Source: Ophiosphaerella korrae (Eukaryota > Ascomycota > Dothideomycetes > Pleosporales > Phaeosphaeriaceae). From it: a DNA stretch of 64,000 bases. Positions 12,379 through 23,900 of the stretch are shown here, piece by piece (positions within the stretch are counted from its first letter, which is position 1; each line of letters starts with the position of its first letter). The position numbers and the translations under genes are program-made. The notes beneath the pieces were generated by a model, which saw nothing but the letters and a program-made list of their open reading frames with translations, was not told where the DNA came from and searched no databases. The stretch covers positions 62,001-126,000 of the forward strand of contig JALNQF010000041.1 of the NCBI GenBank assembly GCA_028456385.1, given 5' to 3'.

Positions 12379-12734
12379 AGGAGAATGGAGAATGGAGAGG
12401 GGCGGCGTTGCGACGATCCCGGTTCATGCTGTTTCACTCACGCTCTTGTCTGACAGCGGCCAGAGCCAATTGCAGACACTGGTGCGGATGAAGGCTAAAA
12501 TTGGCGAGGGCGAGGGCGAGATGGTCGCGTCACGGGCGATCAGCAGCAGGGAGGGGATTGCAATACAGTACGAGAGATGAGCGCACTCTGGGGCGCCGGC
12601 TAATGTGCGATGCCCTGGAGCACCCCGACACAACTGGGCATATGCATGCGCCGCAGCTGCGGGTGAGGAGGGCGAGCAGTGGGTGAGGTGTCGAGGGAGA
12701 CACGGACGGGACCAGCCTGATACACACGGGTCGC

Positions 12735-12760
12735 GGCTGGCTGGCTGGCTGGCTGGCTGG
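12735..12760. repeat. (GGCT)n microsatellite
   Basis: Six and a half uninterrupted tetranucleotide copies, about 400 bp upstream of the ATG at 13164. Confidence 0.85.
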
Positions 12761-13163
12761 AGACGCAGTGCATGAGCGTGCTGCAAGCCCTGCGACCTAG
12801 CTAGCCTATATTAGAGTAGACGAGCAAGCACTGCGTTTTGAAAAAAAAGTCTCCCGCCCCGCCGCGGCCGCAGCCCAAAAACGCCCAGGGCCTGCATGCC
12901 ACACACACACACACCCACGCATTGCCCGATTACTCCCAGTCCCAGTCGTCCTGGTCTTGTCAGACTCAGCCTCTTCACTCCCACTCCACCACGCCCGCTG
13001 CTGCTCTTGACCCTCTCTCTTCTGCGCATCGCACACAATATGAGACGGAGCATGCCCATTCTGCAGCTGATCCTCGCATGATTGATTGACCAACACACCC
13101 ACGCACACCCGCCAGCCCTTGCCCTGCCTGCCTGCCTGCCCTGCCCGCCCTGCCCTGTCCACC

Positions 13164-15761
13164 ATGGCAGCTGCAGACACCGCGTCCTACCAGCAGCCCA
13201 AGGTCGAGGACTATTATTCTTCCGACAACGACAACGGCGACAGCCACGGCGTGTCGGCCGACGCTCCACGCCAGTCGCCGCCAGCCGCCAACGTCAAAAC
13301 CAAGCGGTCCCACGACCTGAATGCCGACCAGCCGCCTGCACAGGACAAGATGGCCGCCAACATGGACCACCGCAGCGACTCAGGGTATTCAAGCTACACG
13401 ACCGCCTCCAAGAGCAGCGCTGATTCGGCTCCAAGCACCGTGCCGCGACTCCCTCCCACCCTCCACCCCATTGCTCCCCCGGCCCCCTCCCAGAGCCCAG
13501 CGCCCAAGCCCCGGAGACAGACAAACGGCGACCAGCCCTCGTCGCGCCACCACAGCAACGAGAACAGCCCTCGACAACGACCCGCCCGCACCGCCTCCGT
13601 CTCCTCCAAGCAGCGCCCGCCCCTCGGGTCGCGCCGCAACACCCTGACCCAGGACCCTCGCGGCGCCCGCGGCGAGGAGTGCAGAGACCCCAACTGCACG
13701 GGCTGTGCCCCCAACCCCCAGCCGCAGCGTCGTCGACCTGAGATGCCGCCCTCCATGTCTGCTCGTAACATCCCAGGAGGCTATCCCTCGGATCAAATGT
13801 CGCAGCGCTCGGACCCTGACCCTTATTACTCGCCCCCTTCACCGACATACACCCGACAGCCTGCCCCCTATTCCCAAGGACCCGCCTACTTCCAAGGACC
13901 CACATATTCTCAAGGAGCCGCCCTTATCCAAACCAACCGCGCACGCCGCTCCTCTTCCATAAACCAACGACCCCAGACCATTGCTGGAGAGCCTAGTGGC
14001 TACTGGGTCCCAGGCATGACACCCGGCTACCCGAGTCCACCTCAAGAACGCGGCCCTCCTCCTTCCAACTCTGCCTACCAAAACATGCCAAACATGTCCT
14101 ACTCAGGTTTCATTCCTCCTTTCGTGCCGCAGCCACCCGGCATGCCCCAAGGTAGCTACTACCCTCCTGCCAACCAAACATCGCCGCCCTACGACATGGG
14201 ACAGGGACCCCCTCTATCTGCCCGTGGCTCAACCTATGGACGCAACAGCTACCCTACACCCATCATCACCCAAGAGGCCAACAAATACCCCTCAGCCAGA
14301 TACGGGCAGCCTCCAACTCCCAACGAACACCAGCCGAGAGCCCCCCCTCAGCCCAGGCTTCTACAGTACTCGAATGGCAATGATGACGAGGAATCTGAGT
14401 CCGAATCTTCTGAAGAAGAGTCAGAGTATGACGAGCATCTGGCCCGTGAAGCCCTTCAGCGCCAGGCTCGCGAAGCTCGAGCACTTATGCCGCCACCAAA
14501 GATGAAGACGAAACGAGACCAGAGCCAGCGGCGTCCCCCGCTTACTCATGCCAACACAACTCAAGTTGTGGACCGTGTCGAAAACAACCGCCGCCGTCAA
14601 TCTATCGTGATTCCCGATCGCTCCGTTCCTCGAGAACTGCGGGAGCCTCGGGAGCAGCGACGAGAGCGCGACCGGGACATTATTGCGTCACGACGAGCCT
14701 CAGTCAGCCGACCTCCCCCTCCCCAGCAAACGCAATCCGCCTATGATACCCGTGGTGGGCGTATGGTTGTAAACAACAGCTTGAGGGCAAGCCGTCGTCA
14801 ATCGTACCAGGCATACGACCAGCCCACTTATCGGGAAACAACATACAATGATAAATGGAATCACGCCAGAGCTGAAGAAGAGCAATTGAAAGCGGAGCAG
14901 ATGAGGGTAGACCAACTTCGTGTAGAGCATCTCAGGGCAACTCAACAAAGAGCTGAACAGAGAGCTGAGGCGCTGAGAGCTGAGCAACTGAGAGGGGAAC
15001 GGCTAAGGGAGAAACGCGAAAAGCGAGCTTCGCGAGTGCTCGTCGAGCAGGATCGTCGTTTACTCGCCGAGCAAATGCGTCGAATGCCTGGACAATTCGA
15101 CGACGAGGAAGAAGAAGACGAAGAGCCTGTTCGCGCCTTGAGTCGTCCTCGTAGGAAGACAGACGCCGATGCACGCAAAGGAAAAGAACGTAATCCTGAG
15201 TCAAAACCCAAGAGGGCCGAGAACGCTGCTGAGGAGTACATCAACAAAACTCGTGGCACCCGTGATCCACACGCTGATATGATCAACAAAGTTGCAAAAG
15301 CTTCCCGATACCCTTCGTTACCCTCTGATGATTCAGGGTCTTCTCGCAGCCATGGAAGCGGCAAAGCGAGCCAGTCTAACCAAACCACAATGACAAGCAA
15401 TACAAACAATGAGATTCGAATTCGTGTTGACGAAGGATCTCGTCTTCAGCTGACTGGGGACATGGATGGCCGCACTCTGCAATTGGTTCCTACCGAAAAT
15501 GGCATGACTGAACTCGTCATTGGCAACTCACGCGGCAATGAAATTGCCTACCACCAGAGCGAGAGAGGTAGCATTATGAGCAGCAACAATAGAAGATCGA
15601 TTATTGCAAGTCAAGTGAGACGAGATGCCGAAGATGTTTCAGAACGAGGCTCTCGCAGCGGGCGTAGCAGGCGCGACCGTGACGAGATCCGAGAGGCTCG
15701 AGAGGATAGGGATGTGCGAGGCCATGTTTTACGACGCAGCCGACCCACAAACTATCATTGA
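13164..15761 (+). CDS. Large intrinsically disordered protein, conserved fungal hypothetical
   Basis: Single-exon ORF of 865 aa. The start is CACC-ATG-G at 13164; the ORF opens 26 codons earlier in a proline-rich leader that reads as 5' UTR. Seen: residues 1-430 are rich in Ser, Pro, Gln and Tyr with repeated YSQGP-type units. A small cysteine motif, CRDPNCTGC (about 173-181), could bind metal. An acidic block (EESESESSEEESEYDE, about 436) precedes an Arg-rich part and a coiled-coil stretch of RAEQLRAEQLR-like heptads (about 597-655). Near 777-820 a folded-looking segment (RIRVDEGSRLQLTGDMDGRT...) is probably the conserved core. The tail is RS-rich. No catalytic domain is recognised. A scaffold or RNA/chromatin-associated role is only a guess from composition. 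Confidence 0.8.
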   Translation: MAAADTASYQQPKVEDYYSSDNDNGDSHGVSADAPRQSPPAANVKTKRSHDLNADQPPAQDKMAANMDHRSDSGYSSYTTASKSSADSAPSTVPRLPPTLHPIAPPAPSQSPAPKPRRQTNGDQPSSRHHSNENSPRQRPARTASVSSKQRPPLGSRRNTLTQDPRGARGEECRDPNCTGCAPNPQPQRRRPEMPPSMSARNIPGGYPSDQMSQRSDPDPYYSPPSPTYTRQPAPYSQGPAYFQGPTYSQGAALIQTNRARRSSSINQRPQTIAGEPSGYWVPGMTPGYPSPPQERGPPPSNSAYQNMPNMSYSGFIPPFVPQPPGMPQGSYYPPANQTSPPYDMGQGPPLSARGSTYGRNSYPTPIITQEANKYPSARYGQPPTPNEHQPRAPPQPRLLQYSNGNDDEESESESSEEESEYDEHLAREALQRQAREARALMPPPKMKTKRDQSQRRPPLTHANTTQVVDRVENNRRRQSIVIPDRSVPRELREPREQRRERDRDIIASRRASVSRPPPPQQTQSAYDTRGGRMVVNNSLRASRRQSYQAYDQPTYRETTYNDKWNHARAEEEQLKAEQMRVDQLRVEHLRATQQRAEQRAEALRAEQLRGERLREKREKRASRVLVEQDRRLLAEQMRRMPGQFDDEEEEDEEPVRALSRPRRKTDADARKGKERNPESKPKRAENAAEEYINKTRGTRDPHADMINKVAKASRYPSLPSDDSGSSRSHGSGKASQSNQTTMTSNTNNEIRIRVDEGSRLQLTGDMDGRTLQLVPTENGMTELVIGNSRGNEIAYHQSERGSIMSSNNRRSIIASQVRRDAEDVSERGSRSGRSRRDRDEIREAREDRDVRGHVLRRSRPTNYH

Positions 15762-18700
15762 GAACTTTGCGATATCTGTACACCAGTACTACTTGCCAGT
15801 CATGCGACTAGTAGCAGAAACTTCGTCCATCAATGACGTGTTATATTCTTGATTTGTTCCTTTTTTGGGATTTTTCTTCTGTACTCTTCGTTTCCATTTC
15901 ATTCCATGTTAGGCATTTTCTATCACCGAAAGTTTCATACGAGTCTCACCCGGCTCCGCGGCCAGTCCGCTCACCGAAAAGTTTTGGGTTGATTTTGTTC
16001 TATTGGGGTATGGTCTTCGATTTTCGCCATTTGCGTTTTGTTTGCTGCGTTCCTCGCGACAGTGCAGGCCACATTGTTATTGTTTGCTAGACACGGAACG
16101 CTCACGCACCACAACACTGCATGCGTGGGAATTGTAACCTCTATGGGACCAGATTGTACACCTTCTTTGCGACACAGTCATCATCAGCAACACGCCATCT
16201 TGTATTCTTTTCTTGCGCTATACCTGCTTTCGGCTCAATACCGCAAAGATTTCTACTTCTCTTCGCACGTTTGGTGGATATAATACCCATTTGGCTTATT
16301 TTTTTTTTTCCTGTTGTACCTGGATTGTTTGAAGCGAGCAAGTGAGGTTTTGGGTTGAACCGTGGGCACGATTTGATATGACGGCATGTTTGGACATCAT
16401 GAAATTACGCAGCGTTGTTGTTTTCTTACCTCATCACCGGAGGGCAAGAACTTTAGATAGTAGTACTCGGTTTCTCGAGAGTCACAAATCCCAGCTAGTC
16501 TGGTCTGTACCTCTTTTGCAACTGACGAACAATCCCAAGACCCTTCTTCGGTAGAACATCACACTTCCCTAAATGCATGCTGTGATACATACCAATCAGC
16601 TCTCTGCTCAAACTTTACTTTTTTCTGGCTGTCCTTTTCCCGCTTTCCCCCTTTGAGCCCGGTCTCACAAACCCCGACAGGCTCCATTTATTATAGGTCT
16701 CTTGCTACCGAAAATAAAGCCCATAAGCAGTACGGACCCCGCAAGCCATGGTCGTCGATACATCCGTGCATGTCTGATACGGCCATACCACTCGGTTTTT
16801 GGAACATAAATGCCGCAACTGTCGTATTGCAAAACATGCCTGATTTGGCTGTGGTGGGATTAGTCCAATCATGTTCACTAGCGTGCATCACCATCAAGGT
16901 TTTCATATGGCTCAAGCAAAACCTGGAATGGGTTACCAAGTGCAAAGGTATGCAGTAGTGTTAAGTGTGATGAGGTGAGGAAAGCGGTGTTGTCCGGGTC
17001 CCCAGGTCTCGGGTAGTTTGAAGTAGGTGTGGTATTGAGTTGATATAATGTATCAGATCTGTGGAATATAACCTTGGAAGTCTTTGTGAGAGACTAGTAA
17101 GTGGGGTTCCGAGTTTGTAATTTGTGGGCTAGAGGGTAGCTAGAGTAACAGCAATCAAGAACGTAGTTGGCGAGAGTGTAGCTAGATGTGCAGACAATCT
17201 AATCGTATTTTCCCCATTGCTTCTTTTACCTCGTTGCTAATACTAACAAATAAGAGATAGGCCAAATCCTGCGAAATGTAACCAGCTCTGGCCTAAATCT
17301 CGTATGCATTACTACCTTGTGGTAGAGTTATGTAGAATTAGGGCACAAAATCCTAGGTTCTGGTAAGGTAATCGTACAATGTCTAATAGACTTAAGGTTA
17401 CTTGAATAGTTTTGTGTTTGTCTGGGTGTTCGAATCAGCCATGTAGTCAGGTCGAACCACCGCTGCCTTATTACCCGCTGTAGTGTCCAAAAGTCCATTG
17501 CCCAAGACCGACATGTCCAAAACGTCAATAAGACATGAGATAATGGATTCTGGTATTGCCACTTGAATCAAAAAAAAAAAAAAAAAAAAAAAAAAACTCA
17601 AAAGCCATGCATTAAGCTAGTGTTAAGTATTTTAGATATCCTGTTGGTAGACGTATGACTCAATATTACCAGGATATCTTGTCAGACGGTTTAACTTAAA
17701 ATTTGGCACTTGAGAATTAATGAACGCAGAAGGATAAATCTACAAAAACTGTACGCTTGCTGCGGGCATACTGTAACCAGAAGCCTCTACTAACTGTCTT
17801 GAGTCTCTTGGGCATTTCTTACAATATGTAATGTACTAACCCGGTAGAATGTAATATTATCGCCCCTTCGTGCCTGTAGGTAGTATTGAACTCGCATCTT
17901 AGGCTCCTTTTAAAGTAGGTATAGATGATAATCCCTACACAAGTATATATTCCTAGTTACTAACTCCTATTTGTACTCTTACCTCAGCTTCACAAGAATA
18001 ACTTAAAATTCTAAATATATTAAATTAGCACTCAAAAAAAGTGCGATGACTGCGCGGGAAGAGCCAGAATAGGTTGCCCGCTGCGGAAGCAACAATGGTT
18101 TCCGACCTTGCCATAATAAGATTATTAGCATGGGTATGAAAACTTTTCCGCGTGTACTTACTACTCTTTATATATCACTGAAGGAGTCACCTTGATGCGT
18201 ATCATCTCTTTGTTGGATTAGCTTCTTTAGCTTTGCTGCAGTTATTTGAGAACGCATGCGAGAATCACGTGCAGTGCTCTTGGGTATAAGAAGTAGAAGA
18301 AGGCCCTGGGAAGCGTTGCTAAAGGCAATCTTTCACATAGCCCTGATAACATAGCCCAATATATGATTATCAGCCATGAAAGGTACCCATGGATTGACTT
18401 TCGCTGGGCGACTGCGCCAAACAACTCTCCAATCACAATATCTTCAGTAATGACGAATATAACCTTAGAAGCCAGCTACATGCCTCTAACATATCCGCAC
18501 CTAGTATGTATAGCCCGCCTTGCTTCCCAGCCTGTTTAACAAATTTGATATCATATTGGTGAATAACCGGTTCGAAGATAATTTAGGTACCTTGACAAAA
18601 GTATTATAATCGATCCGGTGGCAGTGTATGTAGAGAGTCCAGGGCCCGGAACCAAGGTTACTCAAATCTACTGGCATTTGAATCTACAGCCAGTTACCTG

Positions 18701-19175
18701 TCCAGCTGCATAAGATACTCAGTTAGATAGGTAATTGGCTATCCCTTATACTTCCCGAAACCTGCCTCTCCTGTATAACTATTTAGTAAATATAGTTATC
18801 ACTACTTTTAAATTGTATCAACTTGGCTTAAAAGACACTAAGATATAGAGACGGGGCGGTGGTGTTATGGTACTGCGCGCACCACGCATACCTAAGTATG
18901 AAAGACCCAAGAGTTGATTGGTAGTTGATTGGTAATCGCATTTTTAGCCCCCTTCTATCCCCTCTGGTCCACCGACGCTCGATACTCCCTCACACCCGCG
19001 CGCCTCTGCCACCATCGCCCATATCCTGGTGTCCCACTAAAGTAGAAAGACCTTCCCTTGTTAAGACTAGCTTGATTTGGTAGAGAACATACTTTTAGAG
19101 TACTGTTATCCACCTACTCGGGCGCCCCCTCACTGTCTTATATCAACGCAAAGTTCAACTTCAACCTCATTGGAA
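15762..19175. other. Gene-poor AT-rich spacer, 3.4 kb
   Basis: Begins with the T-rich 3' UTR of the disordered-protein gene. Beyond about 17 kb the DNA is AT-rich with no supportable gene. It contains a 27-nt poly(A) run, listed separately, and a short tandem TTGATTGGTAG duplication near 18914-18936. A minus-strand ORF ending at 17328 looks slightly protein-like but has no recognisable motif. Confidence 0.45.
17570..17596. repeat. 27-nt poly(A) tract
   Basis: Uninterrupted run of 27 A on the plus strand. It could be the tail of an old retro-inserted sequence or simple mononucleotide expansion. No flanking target duplication was evident by eye. Confidence 0.85.
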
Positions 19176-20993
19176 ATGACTGAACCAGAAGATAGTCGAA
19201 GCAGTATGCCTCCTTGGTATATAGCGACGAACTGCCCCAGCCCAGTTTTAAAGTCCATCTTGTAAAGGAGCACACGCTGACGTCGTATCCAAGCTCGATC
19301 TTCTACTTTACTGAATGATTTGCCGACAGAAATTCTCTCTCAAATAGTCTCATACCTTGATATGCATCAAGATGAGAGAATGCTAGGCCATATTCCGGAC
19401 GATCCACCGCCTAGCGAGCCTGATTCGTATTTGATCCGGGATTTTCTCGCCAACTGTACCACATTTCGCAACCTTTCATTAACAAGTAGAAGGTTTAGAG
19501 AGCTTGCACAAAAGTGTATATTTTTCGCACCCATACTTGCAATCCCCACTACCCTAAACCCAGCCAACCAAGCACACGCAAAGGTTGCCTATTTCTTGCG
19601 CACAATTCTCGCACGCTCTGATTTCAGGAGGAGTATTCGGAGAATCCGACTTTATTTCCCAGACGATGGCGTGCATCTGGACTCTATCGATGAGAATCTA
19701 AAATCGAATACGGAGGCCGAAGCTGTTGATTTCTCTCTAGTTATGCGCCAGTTCCGCAGTATAATCACATCAATGCACCCACCAGAAGAACTTAAAGTAT
19801 CTTGGAACACACATTTAATACAAGAAATTCGTTTAGATATGCTGGGATTTATAGTCGCGCTACTACTACGGCTTGAAGTCTTGACGATCTCAGTGGGGCG
19901 TCGGCAACTCTTTGACAAAGCCAGCTACGAGCCCAATCTGATTGGTATCCGCACCGCAAACTGGGATGGTCACAGCAGTCTTCCTGAAACGCTTGGCCTG
20001 TCTGCAGTAAATTCGATTCGACAAGTAAGGATTTGTACTCTCTTTCCGTTTCGACTAGACGCACTCGACAGATTTCCAAATCTTGAGACATTAGACATTA
20101 GCATGAAAATACCAGACCCAAAAGCTATGATGGTCAAGAGGCTTAAGGCGATGTACACTAAATCGGAAGCCATCAGGTCCTTTTCCTGCATCCGTCATCT
20201 TCGTCTCGACTGCCAAGTCAAGTCTGTCGGGATATGGGACTGTGCGGCTCGTGTTGGCATGACACATATCCTACAAGCCTTCTCCAATTTGTCTAATCTA
20301 GATTTCTATGCCGAGCCATCTTGTGAGAAGAATCCTTTTCAGAGTGTGCGCGCATTCCCACAGTATCAGACCAATATTTAGACTTATCCTCACACTCCTT
20401 CCTCTACAAACATGGACGCTGCATTACAGACCCAACACTGGGACGAGCGAATCTACGATGCCCGAACTCAGTGGACAGACTATCAATATCTAGTTGATAT
20501 GTTAGTCCATCTGAGACCGCACTTGGAGACGCTCAGGCTACCGGGCGGCTTCTGGACGCTCCTAGGCGCAATGCGCAAACCGCTTCCCCAATTCAAGCTA
20601 TTCTTACAACTACGTTGTCTAATTCTACCGCAAGTCGCAATAATTTCTATCAAGCTCGATAACATGCGTTTCTCGGATACGGTGCATAGCGACTTTGAGC
20701 TGCTTCCCTCGTCTGTTCTGCCGCCCAACCTGCAGCGACTAAAGGTCTTTGATGCTGGCGTCGAGCTGTTGGAATCTGCATGGTTGCAAGAACTGTTTGA
20801 AGAGCAACAAGCTTCTAGTGGATGTCTAGAGTTGGAGCGGCTGGAAATTATGTTCGGTTCTAAGTTCCGGAATGAAGACTTGAAGTTTTTCCAGGAAAGA
20901 GGGAGCTGGAACGAGTTTTGGGAGTTGGCGGATAGGGCTACTTTTAAAGTGCAAGTTGGCATAGATGATGAAGTGCCATTGGTTTGCATGTAG
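19176..20993 (+). CDS. F-box / leucine-rich-repeat type protein, interrupted by an in-frame TAG
   Basis: The frame from about 19294 begins NDLPTEILSQIVSYL, a typical fungal F-box helix, and continues for 350 codons of LRR-like sequence to TAG at 20379-20381. The same frame stays open beyond it to 20993 (LETLRLPGGFW, LPPNLQRLKVFDAG). Family knowledge: F-box proteins bind Skp1 and choose substrates for SCF ubiquitin ligases. The 5' end is uncertain. ATG at 19176 (MTEPEDSRS) could join by an intron 19204-19293 (GTATGC...CCAAG), giving the right frame. The TAG could be a nonsense mutation of TGG, as RIP would produce. Alternatively a weak-donor intron (GTGCGC, 20346-20429, 84 nt) would remove it in frame. 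The gene may therefore be a pseudogene. Confidence 0.55.
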
Positions 20994-23900
20994 TCTAGGC
21001 TAAAATCTTCACAAGTCTACATTATAACCGGGTATCGATGCGAGACATCGGCTTGTAGCCTTTTCATCACGTAAGGCTACAACAAGGTTATGTCTAGCGA
21101 CAGCATAAATCTAAGGCAACGTCTAGGTGCACCGTTTTTTAGATTAAATGAGCGTAATACACGGTGACTTCTTAGTGACTATACGCAACATCTACTATAC
21201 CGGCTCAAACCAAATAATCTCAAGCATGATGACTACTGAGCGTGAATTTAGTACCTTGATAGCAACCGATAATTTTGGGGCGACACATGTGAAAGATTTG
21301 AGTTAATACCTTCGGAATCTGTATCTCTGGGCGCCATAGTTTGGGTAATGTGAATATTTGTCACTCACAGGGTCCGGAGGCGTTCCCCCTCCCGCTGCTT
21401 TGTTTATTGATGCGCTATACCGTAATATATATATACTTATTAGACAGTTTTATGCATTAATAGTTGAAAAATAAGAGCTCAGCATTTTTTGGGTCGCAAT
21501 GGGCAGGTTCAGCATAATCTGTTTTGATGGGCTGCTTGCAGGTGGAACATTAAAAATGAATATGCGATCGAAGTGATGATCCATCTACTGGAAAATTTTG
21601 ATCGATAGATTTACGCAAACTGATGAGAACAATTTGTTGATGGAATAATGCTTTGGAGACTGCAGCACTACAACGTGACAGAGAGACATTAGTCCAGCCA
21701 ATTGAATGTATGTTTTCTGAATCTTATGACTAGGAAGTAGCGTGAGCAGAGAGCATAGGAAATTGAACTACGAGCTAGATAATATAAACCAGTGAGTATA
21801 TTAGCGATCAGTGTCGGAAAAATATTGGTGAATGTGACAACAATCTATGCGCAATGACTAAATCATTGTCAATCTTGAAAACTTACCTGGACTTCGAGAA
21901 CCTCTTTCTCGTGGCTGATACCGTGACTCATAGACCTAAGGCCTCAAACTGGCATGTCTATTTCGATGTACCAGGTTTAGAGAGTGCTTTAACGGTAACG
22001 ATTCTTAGACGAATCCAGCAGAAACGCCAAGAGCGTGTTTTTCTACTACTATAGCGCTTTTCTGACAAGGAAGGGGACGGGCTAGATGTTGTGTATAGGT
22101 TACGTTATTGTTCAATCTGCGTATTAGCTGTGTTGTGTATTGTATGTTTTAACATGGCAGACACTGACAGGGTGCGTCTGTAAATCAAGTACCTAATCAC
22201 GAGATGACTGGACCAAGGTGGACGCAGAAATGCCACAAGTATGTCGGTATCCTGACATCCGGATCCACAGTATTCTAGGCCATGGACAGAATAGCCTCTG
22301 GCATAGAGGTTTCTCCGGAGTATATTGCATGCCAGAACGCGAACCACGAATGGGTTGGGGCATGTGATTCGTGTCCATCCATGCATCTTCGTAAGCCACC
22401 CGCATCCGCGTTGGCGCATATGCAGCGTGGTCTTGGATGTCGATCTTGCTGTTCTTCCAACCTCTTCTCATCAAAAGCCATGATGGCACGCGGGCCCATT
22501 ATCCGTATCCTGATTGTCGCAGCTTTGTGCCCAATCTGGTAATGTTTCAACTACGAGCACTTGCTTGTTTCGGGTCGGTGGTCAACGCGTTGTTTGTAAC
22601 CTCAACACCGGCGGAGAGGGCGGATCTTACACAGATATGGATGTGCATCGCACAGTTCACTGCCAAGTTGATCAGCGCGCTTGGCGCGGCACTCCCGCAC
22701 AGCCATCCTCACTAGGGAGCTAGGAGGCTGAGAAGGGCGGGTGTGTTACAGCCCTAATATATGAAATGGGTTCTTGATAGCATTAAGCAAATCTTGACGT
22801 TGAGAGAAGCTTCGTGGCTTATGACAGTATCCTGTGCCTTGATAGTGACGAGTAGATAGTCTTGCCCTGAAAGTGTATATGCGGAGCATAAAGTCGGGGA
22901 CAAGGCGTGCGCGTGCTGAGGCACGGTGCTGACCCAAAGCATTCCATTGGAATCATTCAAACGGACAGAGCTCTTTGTGACGGGTGCTAGTGTCGTAAGC
23001 TAGTATGTGCACGCAGCGTGTTGCCTATGCCAAGCGGTGTGTTTCGTCCGCTGGACATGACGTGCGAGCTTGGCGTCGCTGATGGCAAATTGGGTTTGAA
23101 TGAGTAGACCCAACTACCGGTGTCACCAGTCAATGTGAAGTTGATTGCCATGCCACGATGCAGATGCAAGTCACAGATGCCAAGCGCGGAAGATGGTGCT
23201 AGGTAATGCCTAGAATTCCTCTGCAGTGCCAAGGTAGTGCAAAGGGGAAGTTGGTCGTTATGGATATTGCAGTTCCCATATTGAGTTAGCGAACTGATTG
23301 CTGTGGAACGTGTTGGGTAGTAGAGGCAGCACGAAGCAGGCGTCAAGGACGCAATAAATTAGTGGTGGTGGATTGGAGGCGACAGATGAAGGTGGTGAAG
23401 GGTGGTGAGACGTGGTAAGGCGTGGTAGGTGTTGTAGGTTGCATCGTGACCTCCTTCCCAAGGCGGCAATGCTGAGGGTCATGGAGACGCATATGGCTAC
23501 TGCAGGTGCACGGTATATGAGTGCGGGGGGAGGAGAGACGGTCAAACTCACCGCCATGGGCTGCACCGGTACCTGTCTTGACTTCTCCACAGGGCTTTGA
23601 TCAATCCCAAGGGGGTGCAGTCGTGCAGGCGTGCAGGCGTGCAGGCGTGCATGGTGCGCATAGTGAGCCGAACCCCTGGTGACAGCGAATACCTATGAGC
23701 GGTGCAGTCCAAGTGTCTACGGGAGGCCTCGAATCGCGAAAAGGATGGACCCCCACGCTGGGGGCGCAAGCAGCGGTAAATGAGGGGCCAAGCTTTGGAT
23801 AAGAACGCCAGCAGCAGGAAGAGTACCACAATCAGCTGCCGTTGGTCATCGCTCTGGAACGGCAGCATCTACTTATTATCGAGCAGGCGGTGCGAGTGCG

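Larger units (their letters stand above)
7979..13163. other. Gene-poor spacer, 5.2 kb
   Basis: No ORF with convincing composition, motif or splice structure. The first half is AT-rich and full of stops. The part after about 10.9 kb is GC-richer and becomes CT-rich leader (12.8-13.16 kb) of the next gene. It contains an imperfect hairpin near 8828-8863 and the repeats listed separately. No tRNA-like folding or B-box was found by eye. Confidence 0.5.

Noticed and set aside
11551..12437. Several 80-119-codon ORFs in the GC-richer part of the spacer
   Set aside because: All overlap each other on both strands and follow local GC content; none shows a motif.
13294..13905. Minus-strand ORF of 203 codons inside the disordered-protein gene
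   Set aside because: Shadow of a Pro/Ser-rich coding frame on the plus strand; Arg/Gly/Trp-rich composition typical of such shadows.
17420..17440. Possible tRNA B-box (GTTCGAATC)
   Set aside because: No matching acceptor or anticodon stems could be folded around it; the same for GTTCGA-like matches near 11057, 18571 and 29586.
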